A stretch of 64,000 nucleotides of DNA from NCBI GenBank assembly GCA_958510825.1, contig OY294051.1, positions 28,879,265 through 28,943,264 of the forward strand. The letters run 5' to 3'. How positions within the stretch are numbered: position 1 is the first letter of the stretch; each line of letters starts with the position of its first letter. Source of the DNA: Brachypterus glaber (Eukaryota; Arthropoda; Insecta; Coleoptera; Kateretidae). The translations under genes and the position numbers were made by a program. Of this stretch, positions 11,653 through 23,546 are shown piece after piece. The notes beneath the pieces are model-generated. The model did not search any database and was not told the origin of the DNA. It saw only the letters and a list, made by a program, of their open reading frames with translations.

Positions 11653-12805
11653 CAGGGTGCCCGTTTTTCGTCCTCAAGCATGGGCATCTCGGTTAGTATA
11701 AGAGATACAAGATCCGTTAAACCAGAAAAAAGTTGTGCATTTTTTAGCTGAGCAATAATCCAAAAGAAAATTTGACCTGGCATTTTTTGTTCTTTAATTA
11801 TCGCAGAAAAATGCAAAAATCCCGAGTTTCGTTTTTATTTTTTTGAGCGAAAACCGACAAAGCTAGACGTTTTTAATTAAAAGATTGTCAAGGTACTTTT
11901 TTGCAAGGAATCTAAATCTGTTATCATATTTTCCATTGCATTTTAGATGCAAGAGTTACAACACTTAACTTCATTTTTTCTTATGGGCGCTATTTTGAAT
12001 TTTAACATTTTTGAATACACTATTTTTCTGATTACGACAGTGTATCACACGAGATTATCAAGTCTTACATTTTGAGCGAAATTTAAAAAAATCATTTTTG
12101 CACAGAGTGCTTTGAAAACAACGAAGCAATTAAATTAACGGAGCTAAGGTTTGAGACCGTAAATATTGTCAATGTGACCTACGCGCATGCGTGAGCTCGG
12201 CATTTAGATCTACAATTAGCCGCTCCTCACATTTTGATAATCTAAATGCCAAACTCACGCATGCGCGAAGGTGGCAATGTCACATTGACAATATTTACGG
12301 TTTCAAACCTAACCTCCATTAATTAAATTGCTTTATTGTTTCAAAAGCACTCTGCGCAAAATGATTTTTTTTAAATTTCGATCAAAATGTAAGACTTGAT
12401 AATCTCGTGTGATACATTATCGTAATCAGAAAAAAAAAGTGTATTTAAAAATGTAAAAATCCAAAATACCGCCCATAAGAAAAAAACGAAGTTAAATGTT
12501 GTAACTTTTGCATCTAAAATGCCATGGTAAATATGATAACAGATTTCGATTCCTTGTAAAAAAGTACTTTAACAATGTTTCAATTAAAAACGTCTAGCTT
12601 TGTCGGTTTTCGCTCAAAAAAATAAAAACGAAACTCGGGATTTTTCATTTTTTTTGCGATAATTAAAAAACAAAAAATGTCAGGTCAAATTTTCTTTCAG
12701 ATTATTGCTCAGCATAAAAATGCGCAATTTTTTTCTAATTTAACCGATCTTGTATCTCATAATAACCGAGATACCCATGCTTGAGGTCGAAAAACGGGCA
12801 CCCTG
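11653..12805. mobile_element. 1.15-kb foldback element, mariner-like ends (CAGGGTGCCCG)
   Basis: It is a near-continuous inverted repeat with arms of about 570 bp meeting near 12225. It starts CAGGGTGCCCGTTTTTCG and ends with the complement. TA flanks both sides (11651-11652, 12806-12807). Further out, the self-complementary 14-mer AGCTGTATACAGCT is present on both sides (11636-11649 and 12813-12826). It is non-coding; apparent frames mirror the arms. A transcript would form a very long hairpin. Confidence 0.9.
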
Positions 12806-12859
12806 TATATAAAGCTGTATACAGCTGGGAGAAAATAATTAAATGGAAATCATCACCAG

Positions 12860-13300
12860 CTCTCCTACTAAGTATAAATTTTGCGAGTCCCCGATAATTG
12901 AATACCAAAAGTCCGGCCTCTGATAATGGAAATGTCTTAATTTGTTGGTACTGTAAATCATTATGTGGTTATAATATTATCTTTGTGATTCGGTACATTA
13001 ATCCGTCAGGATGCCTATTGTCAATAACAGGTATTTTAATACGGGGCAAAGACACTCTAAAGAATTTTCTGGTGAATCACTTCTCAAATGGGTCGTAATT
13101 CTGATCTTCTTTTTGTGCAAAAAGAAGATTCAGCCTTAATTTAAAACAAAGAAATTTAATAGTGGTTGAAAATATCACGGATACTTGCATAAATCAAACT
13201 AAGCATGGATATTTTGTGAGTTAATCTGACGAAAATAAAAAATAAATTAAGTGACAAATTTACCGACGGCGCCTGTGTTTATTGCACATTAACAATTTAG
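12860..13300. other. unassigned AT-rich stretch
   Basis: A 66-codon plus-strand frame (12898-13098) shows no recognisable motif. Nothing else stands out. Confidence 0.3.
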
Positions 13301-13516
13301 TTACATTCAGTTACAAATGTATAGGAAGTTATGATCCTATGCAACTGTACTTTAATTTTTGTTAAAAAAACTATAGTTCTAAAATCAGGTACTTTAATAT
13401 TTAAGGACGGACATGAAATGTTGCATGTTTTTAACAAAAATTAAAGTACAATTGTATAGGTAATAACTTCCGATTTCCTATCCATTTGTAACTAAATATT
13501 CAGTTTACTTTTTATT
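13301..13516. mobile_element. palindromic MITE family C, copy 1
   Basis: The right arm (GATTTCCTATCCATTTGTAA, then ATTCAGTTTACTTTTTATTG) mirrors a diverged left arm (TTACAAATGTATAGGAAGTT). A central pair ACTTTAATTTTTGTTAAAAA / TTTTTAACAAAAATTAAAGT is well kept. Related copies lie at 14989-15198 and 57151-57255. Confidence 0.7.
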
Positions 13517-13551
13517 GTATTAATAATCGCCGTTGTCCATAGCTGAATATT

Positions 13552-14512
13552 GAAAGGAGGGTATCGCATTTTGGGCTAAATCGCCTGCAACGATAAGACT
13601 TTACATGCTTATAGATGCATAAAAAATAAATACTTAGCCAAAATTTCAGCCCTTTTTACATCCCGGAACATACTTTAATTAATTATTTTAATTAATAATT
13701 TTGACATATGCCAATGTACGATTTGGCAACATTGCACGAAACTTCAAGTGTCAAATGTCATCTCGTCAAAATAAAAATAACTTTGCACATTAACTACTAC
13801 AGTGGGGCCAAAAGAAAGAGCCTGTGTTGTGTTCATTGCTCTTGACTATAATATTAAAATATTTTGTTGGTTTTATTAGTTTTTACGGATTTAATATACT
13901 ATAACTCAATGTGTAATTAGACTTACGTGACTAATTTCTTAGGTTTCAGTACGATTATGGAGTAATTTTTGAGGTATTTATACTATAATAACATTGTAAG
14001 CAAACCCATAAAAAAACGGCTCTACTTCTTTTTGACGAACATGGTACAAAACTTCCTTTACAAGGTTTCCTTGTTTTTTTTTGTCAAATTTTTTTGGATT
14101 TAATATACTATAACTCAATGTGTAATTAGACTTATGTGACTAATTTCTTAGGTTTCAGTACGATTATGGAGTAATTTTTGAGGTATTTATACTATAATAA
14201 CATTGTAAGCAAACCCAAAAAAAAACGGCTCTACTTCTTTTTGACGAACATGGTACAAAACTTCCTTTACAAGGTTTCCTTGTTTTTTTTGTCAAATTTT
14301 TTTGGATTTAATATACTATAACTCAATGTGTAATTAGACTTATGTGACTAATTTCTTAGGTTTCAGTACGATTATGGAGTAATTTTTGAGGTATTTATAC
14401 TATAATAACATTGTAAGCAAACCCATAAAAAAACGGCTCTACTTCTTTTTGACGAACATGGTACAAAACTTCCTTTACAAGGTTTCCTTGTTTTTTTTTT
14501 GTCAAATTTTTT
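13552..14512 (+). repeat. dispersed repeat family R1 with a three-unit tandem of about 209 bp
   Basis: A unique lead (13552-13886) is followed by three nearly identical units starting at 13887, 14096 and 14304. Each begins GGATTTAATATACTATAACT and ends in CAAGGTTTCCTTG plus a T run. The lead and first-unit sequences recur singly at 37706-38105 and, inverted, at 59345-59705. Some Helitron families carry internal tandem units, but no Helitron end was identified, so the type stays open. Confidence 0.8.
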
Positions 14513-14520
14513 TATCTTAA

Positions 14521-14873
14521 GGCATATTCACAAGCTCGCATAACAACATTTCGCTAGGGCGCTATTTTGAATTTTTACATTTTTGAATACACTTTTTTTT
14601 CTGATTACGACAGGCATATTCACAAGCTCGCATAACAACATAGAGAACGTTCAAGTATTACGTAACGCAAATTTTAATCATTTTGGACCCCCACCCCTCC
14701 CTGTAACGCTATTTTCCTATGCCATTAACATGGGCGTTACGTAATACTTTCACGTTCCCATAGTACATAAGAATGCGGTACAATGGCTTACAATATACAT
14801 GGCGGCACTTCAAGCCAATCGGGGCATCGCATTCTTATGTACTATGTTGTTATGCGAGGCTGTGGATATGCCC
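14521..14873. mobile_element. TTAA-flanked MITE with a nested element
   Basis: TTAA occurs on both sides (14517-14520, 14874-14877). The ends are GGCATATTCACAAGCTCGCA and a near-complement; the left end is duplicated at 14609. The left part includes about 55 bp (GGGCGCTATTTTGAATTTT...) also found in the arms of the 11653-12805 foldback. The TTAA target suggests piggyBac or Kolobok, by inference. A decayed fragment lies at 33235-33303. Confidence 0.75.
14643..14759. mobile_element. Harbinger-like MITE (GGGAACGTTCAAG family), nested copy
   Basis: It is 117 bp with inverted ends GAGAACGTTCAAGTATTACG and the complement of GGGAACGTGAAAGTATTACG. It is flanked by a direct ATA on each side and sits inside the TTAA element, so it inserted later. 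Confidence 0.85.
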
Positions 14874-14988
14874 TTAATATTGCTGGGAAACGCTGTGTCT
14901 GTGACTGTCTCAAAGTTTTATTTATTTTTTTTAAGTATTAAAATCTAATATTTGACTGGTTATTTGGTGGTAAAGGTTTATCATATTA

Positions 14989-15198
14989 CACTGTAAAAAG
15001 TAAACTAAATATTTTTTACAAATAAATAGGAAATCGGAAGTTATTATCCTATACAATTTTACTTTAATGTCCGTCCTTAAATATTAAAGTACGTGACTTT
15101 TGAACTATAGTGTTTTTAATACAAATTAAAGTACATTTTTATAGGATTACAACTTCCTATCAATTTGTAACTGAATATTCAGTTTCCTTAATACAGGG
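14989..15198. mobile_element. palindromic MITE family C, copy 2
   Basis: The left arm CACTGTAAAAAGTAAACT mirrors the right arm AGTTTCCTTAATACAGGG. Internal blocks ATAGGAAATCGGAAGTTATT and CTTAAATATTAAAGTAC are shared with copy 1. Confidence 0.75.
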
Positions 15199-15199
15199 T

Positions 15200-16136
15200 A
15201 ATTCATTTTACTGTATTCACATATTTGGAACTGACGACAAATTAGCTTATTTTGTATCTTTTCCATCGGTACAAATTGTTTAAATTTTAATGAACCCAAA
15301 GATCTAGGAAGGTAATTTTCCAAATATGGCAAGGAGATGGGTAACCACATTATCTGACTTTTATCTGATTTGCTGACAGGAATATAAAAAAAGGCCACAT
15401 CCTTTTATCGGGAATTTAATTTTTAATCTCCGGTTTCAAGATTTTTCCACGACTGCGTCTAGACAAAAATAGAGGACTAAATAATTGCGATCGCCTAGTT
15501 ATTATGCACTTCAGCTAGAAAAATCTAGAGCCCCTTTTTATTTGACATTTTTTCAACCATAAAAATATGAAAAACTGGTCAAAATATAAAGGATAACGGT
15601 AACTAGATAACTACACTGTAAAAAAACTGTGTACTTATTTAAAATAAGCAAATTTCTCGGGAGTAATAACCGCCTCTAATTTCATATCCATCATTGTGAG
15701 AAAAATGTTAGTCAAACATATGCGCAATATTTTGGACTATCATAATATCGGTTTCAACCAATAAAAAACAAGGCTTTTATGGTAATTAACGACGGGATAT
15801 TTTCGTCTCGAATATATACCAGAAAATCGAATATATACCAGTTTTCTAGTCCTTTGATATAACAAGCTTGATAATGTAATATTATAACAAAATATCAACT
15901 AAAATGCAAAATTAAGGCAATTTAAAAAACAAATCTTATTAGCTTATTTTTATTCAATATTAATAAAATTTAACGAATTTAGATCTTTTTTATTCCAAAA
16001 ATTAGAAATGTCAAACAAGAATTTATTGTGTCAAAATAAATTAACATCAAATTAATTGTTATTAATTATTTATTCAAATTTTAAATATTTAAATAAAAAA
16101 AATGTTTTCAAAAATAGTCCTGCAAATACACCTCCA
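15200..16136. other. unassigned AT-rich stretch
   Basis: A direct repeat CGAATATATACCAG occurs twice near 15807-15842. Otherwise no structure or coding signal was found. Confidence 0.3.
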
Positions 16137-16358
16137 GATTATGAAGCTGAAGTTTGCAACGTTTTTTTGCAACGAAAATTCAAATAGTACATTAAAGTAC
16201 TAGTTTTATAACATACGTTTTCAGCGCACGAGTACAAGTTTAGAAAAAGCCGCTTGCGGCGAGTTTTCTAAAGTACTAGTACGCTAAAAACGTGTTATGA
16301 AAAAAGTGCTAATTGACATTTCGATGCAAAAAAACGTTGCAAACTTCAGCTTCATTCC
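16137..16358. mobile_element. hairpin MITE nested between longer inverted arms
   Basis: The inner palindrome (16186-16312) runs from AATAGTACATTAAAGTACTA through AGCGCACGAGTAC, apex GCCGCTTGCGGCGAG, to GTACTAGTACGCT and ACGTGTTATGAAA. Outside it, GAAGCTGAAGTTTGCAACGT and its complement form a second pair of arms. The inner part is the same family as 39682-39820. Confidence 0.75.
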
Positions 16359-16794
16359 AGATTCGGTATATTATATATGATAATTTATTTTTGGCTGAAG
16401 CAATTTCTTGCAAATTAAATGTGTTAACCCATCAAAGAATGACCCATGAATTTACTGTATAATATATGAAATATTTGAGATATTACTATTATTAGGTTGC
16501 ATTTACTAAAACAAATTAATTTTTTTTATGTTTTCGCTTAATATAAGCAGTAAAATGTAAACATTTTACTCGCTAGAAATAAAAAACCATAATTTTTGCA
16601 CTAGCTAAGCCATAAATAATGAATTGGAAACTACAAGCATTTTAAAACATTCCTTAAAAAAAACTAGAAATCTATATGAACATTTAGACGGTAGTTAATT
16701 TTGTGCCTTGTTAGTTAATAAACATTAATATTTAAATTCATTTACGGAATTTTATTTTTTTTATCGGGAAATTTTAGAACAATAAGTAAAGAAA

Positions 16795-16835
16795 GCGGGT
16801 AGTCATGACTGCCCGCTGGAATCTTCAGATTCCAG
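16795..16835. repeat. two back-to-back short palindromes
   Basis: GCGGGTAGTCATGACTGCCCGC is directly followed by CTGGAATCTTCAGATTCCAG. The first has one mismatch pair. Both are GC-rich relative to the flanks. Confidence 0.6.
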
Positions 16836-17317
16836 GAAGAATCGTCAGACAATAACTGGAAGGCTACTAGCCCTACAATATATGAAGTTCTTAATATACT
16901 ACACATTTTTATGAAATTTTAATTTAATCAATTTAGGAGAATTTAATCGGCTGTTGCTCTTTTTGTCAGTTTTTTTTTGTGATTTAGTTTGTCAGTTTAT
17001 CAAATATCTATAAATTGAAAACACACAAAATCCGTGTCAGTTTGAGCATTGATTAAAGAATTTATAATCACTGGTTTGAGCTTGCTGTTTTTGACTTTAA
17101 ATATAGGTTATATCAGTAGTAATATCATAAGTGCATGTTGAATTATCGATAATTTTTTTACTGTATTAAAAAAATATTTTTCTTGGCAATTGTTTAAGTG
17201 CATTTTTCGTGTTACAAAATTCCGAGACCGCAGATTGAGGAATTTTGACGAAAAATGCACGAAAACAATTTCCTTAAGTAAAATGTTTTTTTTTATATAC
17301 AGTAAAAATGTATGTAT

Positions 17318-17722
17318 AATGGCGATTTCCCCCGTTAGATTAGACAGGGACAAAAGCTCTACACAAAAAGGATAGAAGACATACATACACTCCCACTTCC
17401 ATCCAACCAAACAAATTCTGTATTAGTTCTTTGTTGAAAAAATACAATATTTACTTGGCCGGGCGAAAAGTGTAACAATATTATTTTTATTAAAGAAATT
17501 ACTGGCGCCATCTAAATTTTAGTAGAATTATATTATTCTACAGATTCACATTAGCTATGTTCGTTCGTGCCGCTCAGTGCTTTCCGGCAACCAAATAAAT
17601 ATTGTATTTGTTGTATGAAAAACAAATACAGTATTTATTTGGTTGGCTGGAAAGTGTAGCACAAATGAGATAGAGATAGGGTAGACGTCGTCTGTTTCAT
17701 AATTCTAGTTGTAGAGAGCTTC
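17318..17722 (+). repeat. dispersed repeat family E, copy 1
   Basis: About 400 bp match 60525-60912, including CCCGTTAGATTAGACAGGGA and GTTCGTTCGTGCCGCTCAGTGC. A central hairpin ACCAAATAAAT...ATTTATTTGGTTGG is present in both. Short open frames here follow the repeat and are not genes. Confidence 0.8.
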
Positions 17723-17724
17723 AT

Positions 17725-18638
17725 TCAACATGCACGAATGGTATTTTGAAAGACTATTTCACACACAAAATAAGGAAGTATATAATTTTACCATGTTTAA
17801 TGCTGTTTAATATTTAAATTAAAAATTTAAGAACTAAACAACAATATTATTTTACAACTATAATTAAAATTTTAAATCTCAAATTTGCCGCGCTTTTTAA
17901 AACCACGATGTTAACTTGATCGCGAATGTTGGCAAGTCTAAATTTTGCTTGAGGGATATTTTATGCTTGAGATTATTCCAATAAAATAGTTCTTATCATA
18001 TATTTTAGCATTTAAATAAAAGTCATTGCTGTTTTTGTTTAAAAAGTTTAGTTTTCAACTGAAAATAAATAAAATAACGGTTGTTTCCACCCGTAAAAAA
18101 ACATTTTGCGATCGGTTTACAATAAAGTTAGGTAATAAAATAAGCATTTATGTTGCTTAACAATAAAAATAAATCAACTAAAGGTAAGCTTCACAAATTA
18201 AAAACACATTTTGCAAAAATATAACATTTATTAAGATGTCAGTAACTGTCAGTTTCTTGTTTTCATAGTAACCAAGTGATAATTGCACATGTGCAAAAAT
18301 TATGAGATTCATTTTGATCTGATTGGTCAAGAAACTAAAAATGCAAGTTTTTGATTGGCCTATATATTGTTTGTGAAATAGTCGATGATATTTCCCAAAA
18401 TCTGTTGGTTTTAGGAAAATAAATATATTTTAGACAGTTTGGTTATTTGTATTAGCAAAACATCACTATTAAAATAAACACTTTCCACATTAACAATAAA
18501 AACAACCTAAATATTATTTAAAACATTTCCGTATGCAAAAAAATACAATTATAATAATAATAATCATAATATAGCCGGCGCAATTACTATAGACGATTGT
18601 GCCTCTCACTTGCTCGCATCCTGCCTTACTTACGAAGG

Positions 18639-18678
<40 letters not shown>

Positions 18679-19360
18679 TAGTTTATAGTCGTTTTGTGAC
18701 CTTTTTTGAGGTATTATATAACATATTAGACTGTTAATAATACAAATAATTTTGTTGCTTTCAATCTATTCTCTTCCATTCCGTGTTTCATCCTTCGTTC
18801 TACGTAATATACCATTAAGTACGAGGCACTCCCCTCTCAAAATTTGAATATAATCCATAATTTTTAACATCGAAAATACCAATAATTTTGAATAAATAAA
18901 GAATTTAAAATTTCCTTGACTTTGACTGTTCTTGACATTTGTTAAAGCGTAAAGTTAAGAGCGCGCTCGTAATAGCTGGTAGCATTTTTTAATGCTGGTG
19001 TTATTCATGGAAATTTTAATAGGCTTGAGTCACATATTGTCTCAAATTTTGACACAAATAAAAATATTATTACCCGAGTTAATGCCCTAATAAAATTTTC
19101 AACAAATGAAACGATTTTTTAATATATTTGCTGCATCCGGTGGTCTATTACTTCTTTTCTTTGTCATGGCTTTTATATTGAATAAACAGTATACTCGTAT
19201 AGGAGTTGTTGAACAATAACATATACGTACTTACGTATAAGGACTATTTTGGCCCAGATGCCAGAAATTCTATGTAGGGTAATAAAAAAATCCAACTATT
19301 AGATCCTCGTAATATATGTTTCCTATAGGGTTTGAGTCGCTTAATTCGAATTTGGTTTCT
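17725..19360. other. unassigned AT-rich stretch with an (ATTT)n tract
   Basis: A perfect-looking (TTTA)n microsatellite lies at 18639-18678, just after a GC-richer patch with CCTCTCACTTGCTCGCATCC. The pair may be the 3' tail of a retroposon, but no head was found. Confidence 0.4.
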
Positions 19361-19479
19361 TAACTAAAGGGAATTCGATAATGAAAACATTATTAAATGT
19401 TCGATATACATAAGGTTTTCAATTCTATATCGCCAGAACTTCTGGGAATGTTTAGAAATTCTAACTTAATAATAAAGAC

Positions 19480-20340
19480 AAATGAAAGATGTATATATTA
19501 AAACTTGGTTCTCACGAGGATCCGCATTAGGACCCTTGCTATTACATCGGCACTTAGTGCTACTAAGGGTGCCGATATATTGAAATCTTCGCCGAAAAGT
19601 CAAAATCTTTGACCACGTTTTTTTCACATTTCTCGACGTTTTAGACCATTCTGAGTCGAAATCAGTAAAAAAAAATTGCGTCCGTCTGTCTGTGTGTCTG
19701 TCTGTCTGTCTGGGTGTAAACTCTCTAACTCCATTTCTACATGAGATATCGACTTGCGGTTTTTTGCATATTGTTTCTTATCGTATTTCGAATAGCTGAT
19801 TAGATTTTGGGGTAAACGATTGGGGGTAAGGGGGTAAAAATAGGGTAAAACTCCTATTTTTAGCGTTTTTTGTTTATAATTAAGGCAATTATTATTGTAT
19901 TTGGTTAATTTAGCACTTATATAAAAGATAATTTTAAATTGGTCAAAAAATTTTATAAGCAACGTTTTCCTAAAACGCATTGTTTTCGAGATATTGGCGT
20001 TTAAAGCAGTAAAAGGTTTTTTTAGCATCTCACATACTTATAACCCGATTTCAAAAAATTATATTTTAAATAAAAGCTCTTTTTAAGCCCTATAAAAAAT
20101 GTTATATACAGTTTTTTGCTAGAATATAATGTTACAGAATTTAAAATCAAACAAAACACCTAGTTTGAAATTTGCAAACTAGATGGCTTTAGTGTACAAT
20201 AGTGCCGATGTTTTGACAGGGTGCTTACAACGTTTCATCTAGTTTTTAATATATACTAATGACTTACCTGATTACCTACGCATGTTGGTTATTATGTTGG
20301 TGAGTGATGAGTTTATATTTTATAAGTTATACATTATTAA
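19480..20340 (+). pseudogene. non-LTR retrotransposon reverse transcriptase, split by an insertion
   Basis: Codons at about 19484-19542 read MKDVYIKTWFSRGSALGPLL, the palm motif usually seen as GVPQGSVLGPLLF in jockey/CR1/I-type elements. The same domain resumes at 20246 with LIYTNDLPDYL, the normal continuation. Between them sits about 0.7 kb of unrelated DNA. The YADD catalytic motif is not legible after the break, where the frame decays. The element is dead; the clade cannot be fixed from this much sequence. Confidence 0.75.
19543..20244. mobile_element. insertion within the LINE reverse transcriptase
   Basis: It starts with ACATCGGCACT, whose exact complement is at 20201-20211. A further 31-33 bp of unclear origin follow before the reverse transcriptase resumes. 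It contains a (TGTC)n tract at 19681-19714. The minus-strand open frame of 134 codons across it reads through the (TGTC)n tract and shows no known domain. Confidence 0.6.
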
Positions 20341-20717
20341 CTCTGACCAGAAAAGTATTTAAGATCCATTATATTCACCTATTAGTAAAGTATCTGTTAA
20401 CTTTACCGTTAGGATAAATGCCGAATGCTGCTTTGTCATTGGTGGTTGATATGCGACCGAGGTACTTTACCAAGCAGATTAACTTACTTGAAGATGAATA
20501 TAGTGGCGCTGAGCCATATACTACTGCTATTCTTGCTTGAAAAACTTATGGCTCAAACCCACTCATCCTCCCTTTGCCTTATTTTTAGCGGTTGTTTAGT
20601 TAGCTGGCGTTGCAACGCATTGTCCGATCAGTTTTGCTCTGGCATTTGAATAGGTACTCACCTGAAACAAAAATAAAACTATTATTAAGTGCAAAAAACT
20701 GCAGTGGAATGATATAC

Positions 20718-20930
20718 ACTGATAGATTTTTAGCGTTATTAATACAACAACATGGTGTTTTATATACGCCAACCACAACTTTAGTACGGTACTAACTATG
20801 AAATAAGATAACATTTGTTGTATTTTACAATTGTATGTTGTCAACAACTGGTTGTTGTATCGTATGACATATTTATGTTATAACATATTAAAAATATGGT
20901 TGGTGCCTATATTACAACAACATTTCTGTC
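20718..20930. mobile_element. palindromic MITE family F, copy 1
   Basis: The ends share CACTGATAGA and TGACAGAAATG. Inside, CGCCAACCACAA mirrors TATGGTTGGTGCC. The reverse complement matches 26664-26850. Confidence 0.65.
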
Positions 20931-20936
20931 ATTATA

Positions 20937-21667
20937 CAGGGTGTTCCAGAACTCGCGTACCGAAATTTAAGAGGTGATTCTACATCCAAAAATATGAAAA
21001 AAAGTTTCTATAAAGGTTGGTCCGGAAATGAGCCCTAAGGGAGCTACGGCCCTTCGAAGATGACGTATTGAATGGGGAACAAAAAAAAGCACCAATAAAA
21101 TTTTAATGCTGCAGGGTGATTCTTCATTTAAAACTGAGCAAAAAAGTATTATACACCAAAACACCTAAATTTAATATTAAAGGAGTAATAGCCTTTTAAA
21201 AAGTAACGTTTTTGGTGGCACAAAATGTTACTTCCTCTTAACTGCATTTTTTTTGATAACGGTTGCTCCTACAGTGTTACACTATATGATATTTTATATG
21301 TATTTTTACTCTAGAAATCTATATTTTTTACAACAAATCCAAAAAACATACACATAGAAAAGTTTGGGGCAAAAATGTTTTAAGCCTCATATATTTTGTC
21401 CGTCTGGGCACGCCTCTGGATAAATTAAAAAAATAAATTAACATAAACTTATTGCCCTGATTAATACTAGTATACATGCAAAAGCTCGCCGCTCTAGCTT
21501 AAACGGTACCCGAGTTATTAATTAAAAACCTTATTTTTATTACAATTTTAAAGGGCCCTAGATCCCTTAGGGCTCATTTCCGGACCAACCTTTATAGGAA
21601 CTTTTTTTATATTTTTGGATCTAGAATCACCTCTTAAATTTTGGCATGCCAGTTATGGATCACCCTG
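20937..21667. mobile_element. Tc1/mariner-like MITE, family M1 copy 2
   Basis: It is TA-flanked (20935-20936, 21668-21669) with CAGGGTG ends and the same long arms and interior as 5005-5729, at 731 bp. The outermost bases of the left end have diverged (CAGGGTGTTCCAG). Confidence 0.85.
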
Positions 21668-21701
21668 TATATGCATTAGTAAAACTTACAAGAACGCGTG
21701 C

Positions 21702-21981
21702 CATATATGAGTTCAACGGCGGCCATATTTAAAAGTTCACAAAAACTTTACGAGATAATACTACTGGCAGGCGGACTCCGTGTATTATGAAATCCTATCA
21801 ATCGCTGCAATTGTACATATGACTGGTACCGTACCGCTAAAATTTTAAACCGAAGAGTACCAGTCATATGTATATGCGGTGAATATTATATTTCTATATT
21901 ACACGGAGTCCGTCTGACAGTAGTGTCATCTTATAAAATGTTTGTCAACTTTTAAATATGACCGCCGTTGAACTCATATAT
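21702..21981. mobile_element. foldback element, 280 bp
   Basis: The arms ATATATGAGTTCAACGGCGG and CCGCCGTTGAACTCATATAT pair exactly. A further pair, GGCGGACTCCGTGTA and TACACGGAGTCCGTC, and the loop-proximal CATATGACTGGTACC and GTACCAGTCATATG give a nested hairpin. Confidence 0.8.
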
Positions 21982-21997
21982 TTAAATGCATTCTAAT

Positions 21998-22251
21998 CAA
22001 CGAACTAATAACTCTTCTCTATAGAATAGGCATTTCATTTTTAAAAACTGAAAAAAACGTAGCCAACATATACATTTGTCTGTCTTACTCGCACAGCTTT
22101 GTTCTAACAGAGACAACAATAACAGTTACTGGTAATTGTTATTGTTCAGGCCTGAATATACCTACTATTTGTTTACAAACAAACCGAGATGTTGGCGATA
22201 CTTTATATTAACGGTATGCGTATTCTAGAGAGAATAGTTGTTAGTTCGTTG
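21998..22251. mobile_element. hAT-like MITE family H1, copy 1 (TSD ATTCTAAT)
   Basis: It is a 254-bp palindromic element with ends CAACGAACTAATAACTCTTC and complement. The perfect 8-bp duplication ATTCTAAT lies at 21990-21997 and 22252-22259. Confidence 0.93.
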
Positions 22252-22259
22252 ATTCTAAT

Positions 22260-22706
22260 CTAACAGTAGAGATCCCAATTAAGCTTGAACTATAATATTC
22301 TACAATAACTTTACGGCGCCTGGGTTATTTTATACCAACACACATGGTAGTCCCAAGGTAATCTACCCCATTCTGCTTTCGTCTAACAACAAAAAAGTAC
22401 AATATTTATTACTGTTAATTGTCTAGCAATTGCTAGCCATTTCCCAGTGTTCTCTAGATATTCTATTTTTATCCATGGAATTTTCAATGCCAAGTTTTGT
22501 TTAGGATCTGTTAATAATAATATATAATTAAATATAATAATAACCTATACATTATGTATTTCCTATAGGAAGGAAATAAATAATTTACAATAAAATTAAA
22601 TGTTTTAATATAGCTTTCAAAACACTTTATTATTAATTTTAATACTTTATTTTACAATAAGAAATTTATTGTTATAAAATAGTAAATTATGAAATTGGTT
22701 TGTGAC
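22260..22706. other. unassigned AT-rich stretch
   Basis: Nothing recognisable was found apart from low-complexity runs at 22510-22680. Confidence 0.3.
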
Positions 22707-22760
22707 TTAACCCTTTCGCTCCTGTAGGGACATATATGTCCCAGCAGATGTTCAAAAAGT
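22707..22760. mobile_element. piggyBac-like MITE end (TTAACCCTTTCGCTCC)
   Basis: TTAA is followed by CCCTTTCGCTCC and a small GGGACATATATGTCCC palindrome, as in the complete 59714-59870 element (TTAACCCCTTCCGCTCC). No matching right end was identified. Confidence 0.4.
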
Positions 22761-23098
22761 CCTATAGCCAAAAAGAACATTTAAAATGCACAGAACAGGT
22801 ATATTTTAGTATTTTATACGATTCACTCACCGCAGTAATGAGAAGAGGCCAGCGCATGCGCACTGATTTTCTTAGTTTTGTTTTGACGTATGCCAAAAAT
22901 TATTTTAAGGTTATGTAACATTCTTTTGCAGAATTTTACAAAAATATCTACTTTTTTCTTTGCGAGCTAACATTTTTTTTTTTAATTGGCTAAAAAATTG
23001 CGGAATATTCATTTAATTAGCTAAAGCTAAATTATTTAGCCTATTTGATTCTTAAAATATATCGCCTTCTATATTCTGAAATATCGTATCTGAAAAAT

Positions 23099-23546
23099 GC
23101 CTCCCATTAAAACAAAAAAAACCAAACCAGCAAACTACCAAACCAAACCATTATTAACGTAAACCAACGCCTTCCATTAAAAAAAAACACCAAACCAGCA
23201 AACTACCAAACCAAAACATTGTTAACGTAAACCAATGCCTCCTATAAAAAAACACACCAAAGGGAACGTTCAAGTATTACTTAACCCAAATTGTACCAAA
23301 ATTCATACACTTCATACCCCGGTTCTCGCGTTATTATAGATTATAGAGATTTTATATTTGGACTACCCCCCTAATAGGGGGTGTGTTAGGGGGGGTAGCC
23401 AAAATATGAAATCTCTAAAGCCTTGATTAACGCGAGAACCGAGGTATGAAGTGTATAAATTTTGGTACATTTTGCGTTACGTAATACTTGAACGTTCCCA
23501 AACCAGCAAACTACCAAACCAAACCATTGTTAACGTAAACCAACGC
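23099..23546 (+). repeat. three-unit tandem of about 65 bp, third unit split
   Basis: Each unit carries ACCAAACCAGCAAACTACC then AACGTAAACCAA and CCATTAAAA. The third is interrupted at 23262-23499 by a MITE and continues after it. Confidence 0.85.
23262..23499. mobile_element. Harbinger-like MITE (GGGAACGTTCAAG family), nested copy with AAA TSD
   Basis: It is 238 bp and almost fully palindromic, with GGGAACG ends. The interrupted tandem repeat gives the empty site, showing that exactly AAA was duplicated (23259-23261, 23500-23502). Confidence 0.93.

Noticed and set aside
19624..20028. 134-codon minus-strand open frame
   Set aside because: It runs through a (TGTC)n tract in a TIR-bounded insertion. 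The Asp/Thr/Gln-rich end is microsatellite translation, not a protein.
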